Source: JAAYCI01 sp964550985
GTDB lineage: Bacteria; Bacillota; Clostridia; Oscillospirales; Ruminococcaceae
Reading direction: 5' to 3'
Assembly: GCA_964550985.1 (NCBI GenBank)
Contig: CAZKBM010000003.1
Coordinates: forward strand, 1-64,000
DNA: 64,000 nucleotides
Shown here piece after piece: positions 59,808 to 64,000 of the stretch (position 1 is the stretch's first letter; the number at the start of each line of letters is the position of its first letter). A program made the position numbers and the translations under genes. Under the pieces are notes generated by a model. That model searched no databases. It was not told where the DNA came from and saw only the letters and a program-made list of their open reading frames with translations.

Positions 59808-59930
59808 GGGCTTTAGCAAACCTGTTTTCAAGCTTTGAACCGGTTGGCTTGGGGCCTGTTTTTATTGAGATATGTTTATATGGGCACGATTTTAGCTTTT
59901 TAGATATGCTTTATGTTTATGTCCATTTTC

Positions 59931-61499
59931 TCACTGCAGCCCGTGGTTATGCTTGTACACCCGCCAGGTGGCCTGCACCTTGCTTGGGTCCTCTTCATAA
60001 TAGTTTTTAATACCGTGGCAGGGCGCGTTGTGCGGGGCCGTACGGATGATTTCAGGCTGGTTGTAGCATTCATCGGCAATTTTTGCCATGATGGCCACAA
60101 ACTCGTCGATATCCTCTTTACTGTAGGAGTCGGTGGGTTCCAGCGTGGCGGGCTCTGGCACAATGTGGGGGTGGTGGCTCTCCCAGTAGTGCTCTAAGCT
60201 GTAGTCCACCATGCGTTTCAGCACGTCCTCGGTGCCAAAGCCGGTGTCTTTTTGCAGTTGTTCCCAGCTATAGCGGCACTGCTCAATGCGGCGCAGGCCC
60301 TTGGCATAGTACATGGTAATGCCCTTGATCTGTTCCATCTTTTTCACCATGTACTGGTTGTTCAAAACGGCGCACATGGCGGCCTCCTGCACCCCTTCGG
60401 GCCCAAGGGAGCGTATCCACATGTAGGCGCGCAGCACCACGCCGCTGTTGCCAAAGAACTGCCTCACCTGGCCAATGCTCTTTTCGCTGCCCTTCCAGTC
60501 CAGTTTGTACAAATCTCCCTCTTTTACCACGCGGGGCACCGGCATATAATCCTTCAAAAAGTCCCGCGCGCCCATGGCGCCCACGCCGGGGCCCATGCCG
60601 CCATGGGGGGAGGAAAAGGTTTTGTGCAGGTTGTAATGGATGAGGTCAAAGCCCGCCTCTTTGGCGCGGGTAATGCCCATGATGCCGTTTACATTGGCCT
60701 GGTCATACACGCAGATGGCGCCCACGGCGTGGGCCGCGTCCACATACTCTTTGATACGGGGGTTGAAAATACCCGTATCTTCAGGGTTTGTGATGAAAAT
60801 GGCGGCTGTGCGCTCGCTCAAAGCCGCTTTAAACGCCTCCAGCGTGGGGTAACCGAGTTCGGGGTCCTGCATCAGGTCTATCACCTTGTAGCCCGCCGTG
60901 GCAGGGCAGCCCGCGTCGCAGGGGTGAGAGAAGATGGTGGTAATCACCTCGTCCCGTTTGCTCTCCTCACCCTTTTCGCGCCAATAGGCCCGCACAATGG
61001 AGGCGTTGCTGAACACGGCGTGCGCGCCGCCGCCCGGCTGGAAGGAGAAATGATCCATCCCCGAGATGGATTTTAAGTAGCGCTCTACCTCATGGTAGAT
61101 ATACAGCATACCCTGCATGGTGCGCTCGTCCTGCATGGGGTGGATATCCACAAATTTGGGGTGGCCGTTTGCGGTGTGTTCCTGCACTTTGGGGCTATAC
61201 TTCATGGTGCAGGTGCCCTGGCCGATGTCGATGGTCACGTCGTCGCCCATCGTCTCCTGCGAAAGGCGCATATAGTGCCGGTTCACCCGCATTTGGCCCA
61301 CTTCGGGCAGGGCGGGGGCCTTTTTGCGGCGCAGCGCTTCGGGTATGCCAAATTCGCAGCCCGCAACTTGTTTTACCTCCTCGGTGGGCGCGGGCAGCAG
61401 CACGCCGCGCTCTCCCTCGGTGCTCATTTCAAAGATAATGGGCTCGTCCCATTTTGCCTCGTGAAATTTACGCAAAAGTGTTTTGGGGTCTCGTCCCAC
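59931..61499 (-). CDS. Divergent glycine dehydrogenase subunit 2-like PLP enzyme (GcvPB-like)
   Basis: A 522-residue homologue of the C-terminal half of the glycine cleavage P-protein. Conserved parts: EALRRKKAPALPEV, TCTMKYSPKVQEH, and the PLP lysine near residue 290 in HYNLHKTFSSPHGG. Several canonical parts differ: the AHGTNPAS segment reads SHPCDAGCPAT, DGANLNAI reads DQANVNGI, and the C-terminal MHEFV segment is not recognisable. The chemistry may still begin with an amino acid aldimine and decarboxylation, but substrate or acceptor may be changed. GTG at 61499 lies eight bases after AAAGGAG. It pairs with the GcvPA-like gene upstream. Confidence 0.85.
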   Translation of the reverse strand: MGRDPKTLLRKFHEAKWDEPIIFEMSTEGERGVLLPAPTEEVKQVAGCEFGIPEALRRKKAPALPEVGQMRVNRHYMRLSQETMGDDVTIDIGQGTCTMKYSPKVQEHTANGHPKFVDIHPMQDERTMQGMLYIYHEVERYLKSISGMDHFSFQPGGGAHAVFSNASIVRAYWREKGEESKRDEVITTIFSHPCDAGCPATAGYKVIDLMQDPELGYPTLEAFKAALSERTAAIFITNPEDTGIFNPRIKEYVDAAHAVGAICVYDQANVNGIMGITRAKEAGFDLIHYNLHKTFSSPHGGMGPGVGAMGARDFLKDYMPVPRVVKEGDLYKLDWKGSEKSIGQVRQFFGNSGVVLRAYMWIRSLGPEGVQEAAMCAVLNNQYMVKKMEQIKGITMYYAKGLRRIEQCRYSWEQLQKDTGFGTEDVLKRMVDYSLEHYWESHHPHIVPEPATLEPTDSYSKEDIDEFVAIMAKIADECYNQPEIIRTAPHNAPCHGIKNYYEEDPSKVQATWRVYKHNHGLQ

Positions 61500-61568
61500 A
61501 AGAAACACTCCTTTCTATATCGTTATCAGTTGTTGGGCGTTTGTTAAAAGCCTTTAAAGGAACCCTGG

Positions 61569-61727
61569 TACCTCATGTCATCTAAAACATTAGAAATACC
61601 GCCAAGGATTTTTTTGCCAGACAAGGCGGAGGATTGAGCAATAACCGTTGTTATTGCGATTGACGACAACGCAGTATGGTGGAAAAAGACTGGGGGTCAT
61701 ATCCATGCTTTTGGCTGACATGAGGTA
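61569..61727. repeat. Family C inverted-repeat element
   Basis: A 159-base element with perfect 12-base terminal repeats TACCTCATGTCA and TGACATGAGGTA, lying between the two P-protein-like genes. It has no coding capacity. A solo right end is found at 16033-16053. Confidence 0.8.
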
Positions 61728-61740
61728 CTAGGCACTGGCC

Positions 61741-63153
61741 CTATAGAATTTCACTGAGGGCGCTGGCCAAAGCGTCTATCTCCTGCTGGCCCACCACCTC
61801 GGTTACGCAGTACAGGGCGCTTTGCCCCAGCCAGGGGAAGTCCTTCGAGAGATCCAGCCCGCCGAAGATGCCTTTGGCAAGCAGTTTATCGTTAATTTCG
61901 GCCACAGTTTTGCCGCTGGCGTCAAAATTCACCACAAATTCCTGGAAGGTAGCGCCCGAGAGGGGCAGCTTTACCCCTTTGATGGCGGCCAGCTTCTTTT
62001 TGGCATAGCTGTGGTTGTAAAAAATGGTCTCGCCCACATCTTGGAAGCCTTTGGGGCCCATCAAACTCATATATACAGCGGCCGAAACCATGTGTAGCGA
62101 ACAGCCCGTGCCCGTAAACTCGTTGCCTTTGGCGCGGCGGGCGTAATGGGTGCGGTCTACCAGCACGTTGCCAAATACATATTCACCCTCCACTTCGGGC
62201 TCTACAAAACTGTAGATGAAGTCTTTAAAGTTCATGATGTATTTTTCTTCTTGCTTCATGGAGATGAAACCCGCCTGCCCGTTGCCGCAACTGAGGTGCA
62301 GCCCCAGAGAGTGTAAATCTCCGCAGACGATGGTGGCCCCATAGTTTGTGGGGGCCTCTAAAACGCCCAGAGAGATGGGGTCCACATAGGTGATATATTC
62401 GCAGCCGTTTTGGGCGCAAAGTTTGCCAATCTCGGCCACGGCAGGCTCCATCACGCCCAAAAAGTTTACCGGCTCCACCACGGCGGCGGTCACATCCGGG
62501 CCCATTTTGGCTTTGAAATCCTCTAAAACCAGTGCGCCGGTGGCCTTATCGCAGCTCACAAACACCGGCTCAATTTTCAGTTCTTCCTGGTTTGAATCGA
62601 TGTAGTTCAGCACGATGCGGCGCAGTTGGGGGTTCATAATTTCGGGCAGCAGCACCTTTTTGCGCCCATTGATGCGGTTGGCAATGCAGATGGCCGTGCT
62701 CATGGCCTGGCCGCCGTCGTACTGCGGCACGCTCATCACGTCGGTATCCAGCAGTTCGGCCAGTTGGCTGTTGTACTCAATAAAAATTTGGTATTTGCCA
62801 TGGTCGGCCCAGCTTTCGGCGCCGTAGCAGGTAAGCAATTCGCCACGGCTGGTAATCTCATCCACCACGGCGGGTATGTAGTGGTTGGCGCAGCCCGCCC
62901 CCAAAAAGCTGATGCACTCGTTCGCGGTTTGGTTTTTGCCCAAAACCGCCTCGATATGCCGTTTGATGCCATATTCATCCAAAATGGCCGGGGGGATGTC
63001 CAGTTTTTCACGGAACTTTAGGTTCTCAGGGATCTCCTCGTACAGATCCCACAGATCCTCCACCCCCACAAACTCCATCATCTCCCGCTGGGGGCCGGGG
63101 GCAGAGTTTGGGATATACGGGTACACAATTTTGTCGTCTCTTACCTTGGCCAC
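61741..63153 (-). CDS. Divergent glycine dehydrogenase subunit 1-like protein (GcvPA-like)
   Basis: A 470-residue homologue of the N-terminal half of the P-protein. YPYIPNSAPGPQREMMEFVG, FLGAGCANHYIPAVVDEIT and SAAVYMSLMGPKGF are clearly family-like. The canonical YTPYQPEISQG reads YGAESWADHGKY, YDGATAL reads YDGGQAM, and the REQHIRREKATSNICTNQ block is replaced by NEFTGTGCSLHMV. It should pair with the GcvPB-like subunit 3' of it, since neither half alone is complete. The frame stays open upstream, but GTG at 63153 follows AGGAGGGAACAAC. The 241-base gap to its partner is filled by a family C repeat. Confidence 0.85.
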   Translation of the reverse strand: MAKVRDDKIVYPYIPNSAPGPQREMMEFVGVEDLWDLYEEIPENLKFREKLDIPPAILDEYGIKRHIEAVLGKNQTANECISFLGAGCANHYIPAVVDEITSRGELLTCYGAESWADHGKYQIFIEYNSQLAELLDTDVMSVPQYDGGQAMSTAICIANRINGRKKVLLPEIMNPQLRRIVLNYIDSNQEELKIEPVFVSCDKATGALVLEDFKAKMGPDVTAAVVEPVNFLGVMEPAVAEIGKLCAQNGCEYITYVDPISLGVLEAPTNYGATIVCGDLHSLGLHLSCGNGQAGFISMKQEEKYIMNFKDFIYSFVEPEVEGEYVFGNVLVDRTHYARRAKGNEFTGTGCSLHMVSAAVYMSLMGPKGFQDVGETIFYNHSYAKKKLAAIKGVKLPLSGATFQEFVVNFDASGKTVAEINDKLLAKGIFGGLDLSKDFPWLGQSALYCVTEVVGQQEIDALASALSEIL

Positions 63154-63217
63154 GTTGTTCCCTCCTGTAGCTAAATTTTTTCTATGTCCATACTTCAAAG
63201 CAGAGGTGCTTACCCCC

Positions 63218-63988
63218 TTACAAAAAGCCAATCATGCCGGGGTCCACTATGGTAAGGCCGCCGTCCACCATCAGTTCGGCCCCGGTGATATAACAGGCTT
63301 TCTCCGAGGTGAGGAAGAGGGCCGCCTGCCCAATTTCCTCTAAGGTGCCGGGGCGCTTCATGGGTACAAAACGGGTTACAATGCTGTAGGCTTCGTCCAG
63401 CGAAACTTTGTCCCTGTCCATAATCTCCTGCATCTCCTGGTCGCTCATGGCGGTACGCATCCAGCCCGGATGCAGCACGTTGGAGCGCACCCCGGCCTCG
63501 CCAAAATCAAAGGCGACGGATTTGGAGAGCCCGCAGATGGCGTGCTTAAAGGTGACATAGCACACTTCGTCGCGCACGGCCAGCTTTGCCGAGGGCGAGC
63601 CGATGAACAGGATATTGCCCTGGTTTTTTTTGAGGTAGGGCATGGTTTTTTTGGCGGTGAGATACTGCGCTGTGAGGTTTACTTTATTCACAAAGTTCCA
63701 GTCCTCAACGCTGCAACCCTCCACACTGCCCAGGCGCATAACGGCGGCGCAGGCCACCACAACATCCAGCCCTTTGCTGTTTGCCTCAATGGCGGGGCTT
63801 ACCACGGCGTCCCAGGCCTTGTCGTCGGCAATGTCCAGGCACAGGGTTTGCAGGTTTTTTCCGGGCAGGGTTTGCAGGTTTTTTTCGTCGATATCCAGCG
63901 CATACACAAAATAGCCCTCTTCTGCATACATCTGCGCCAAATGCCTGCCCAGCCCCGAGGCCGCGCCCGTTACCAGTACGGATTTCAT
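63218..63988 (-). CDS. SDR-family oxidoreductase 1
   Basis: A 256-residue short-chain dehydrogenase. TGAASGLGRHLAQMY is the cofactor loop and ALDIDE after strand 2 favours NAD. The catalytic Ser lies in GSPSAK and YVTFK gives YxxxK. The usual NNAG is changed to ACAAV, which is uncommon. A 19-base DNA repeat with 24-base period (63842-63884) duplicates NLQTL in frame. The ATG at 63988, eight bases after GGAGC, is preferred to a GTG just before. It lies 64 bases before the GcvPA-like gene and is probably the first gene of that operon visible here. Confidence 0.9.
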   Translation of the reverse strand: MKSVLVTGAASGLGRHLAQMYAEEGYFVYALDIDEKNLQTLPGKNLQTLCLDIADDKAWDAVVSPAIEANSKGLDVVVACAAVMRLGSVEGCSVEDWNFVNKVNLTAQYLTAKKTMPYLKKNQGNILFIGSPSAKLAVRDEVCYVTFKHAICGLSKSVAFDFGEAGVRSNVLHPGWMRTAMSDQEMQEIMDRDKVSLDEAYSIVTRFVPMKRPGTLEEIGQAALFLTSEKACYITGAELMVDGGLTIVDPGMIGFL

Positions 63989-64000
63989 CACACCAGCTCC

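Noticed and set aside
1..64000. CRISPR array, prophage or complete insertion sequence
   Set aside because: No regularly spaced direct repeats, phage structural genes or transposase genes were found; the repeats present are dispersed inverted-repeat elements.

Overview
The window looks like a chromosomal segment of a moderately GC-rich Gram-positive anaerobe of the class Clostridia, most like the Oscillospiraceae/Ruminococcaceae. This is inferred from strong AGGAGG-type ribosome sites with frequent GTG and TTG starts, an EcfA1-EcfA2-EcfT-TruA cluster, DUF5711 next to CvpA, a ClpE-type unfoldase with an N-terminal zinc finger, a two-subunit (GcvPA/GcvPB-type) glycine dehydrogenase family, pyruvate phosphate dikinase and a corrinoid methyltransferase module. 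No rRNA, CRISPR array or complete insertion sequence was seen. Two tRNA genes are present: Gly(TCC) and Arg(CCT).

Layout. 1-13.6 kb is housekeeping: the 5' part of ppdK, pth, mfd, a small coiled-coil protein divergent from an XRE regulator, a DUF362 ferredoxin, an unusual CinA fusion protein, thiI and a cysteine desulfurase. 14.3-17.2 kb holds a Pit-type phosphate transporter with its DUF47 partner, a small membrane protein and a disordered protein. 17.4-27.8 kb is a signalling block: an Hpt protein, and on the opposite strand a tightly packed series oppA-oppB-oppC-oppD-oppF, two TPR-GGDEF diguanylate cyclases and an HD-GYP response regulator. 28.3-42.5 kb is again housekeeping: a VOC protein, tRNA-Gly, clpE, cvpA, DUF5711, truA-ecfT-ecfA2-ecfA1, two acetyltransferases, an rRNA-type methyltransferase, and ruvB, ruvA and ruvC. 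42.7-43.9 kb is a scar: a truncated sstT, tRNA-Arg and decayed accessory ORFs. 43.9-50.1 kb holds a TetR/radical-SAM pair with a long palindromic operator, a second TetR, and a corrinoid methyltransferase operon (NCS1 permease, MttB-family enzyme, corrinoid protein) behind a consensus sigma-A promoter with twin operators. 50.3-53.4 kb is a second c-di-GMP pair. 53.7-64 kb is a catabolic-looking series on one strand: MerR regulator, GPH symporter, SDR, MFS transporter, COG3199 (ATP-NAD kinase family) protein, two divergent P-protein-like subunits and a second SDR.

Three observations stand out. First, an oligopeptide importer appears co-transcribed with two TPR-GGDEF proteins and a c-di-GMP phosphodiesterase, which suggests peptide-sensing c-di-GMP signalling. 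Second, a glycine-dehydrogenase-like pair has several canonical motifs replaced and sits with two SDRs and an AcoX-like kinase instead of GcvT/GcvH. Third, a single polypeptide joins cytoplasmic CinA, a membrane segment, a sortase-B-like domain lacking the catalytic His and Cys, and a SpoIID domain. Three families of short inverted-repeat elements (about 100-165 bp) also recur in the intergenic gaps and include structurally compensated stems. All functions are assigned by motif recognition by eye; no database search was run.
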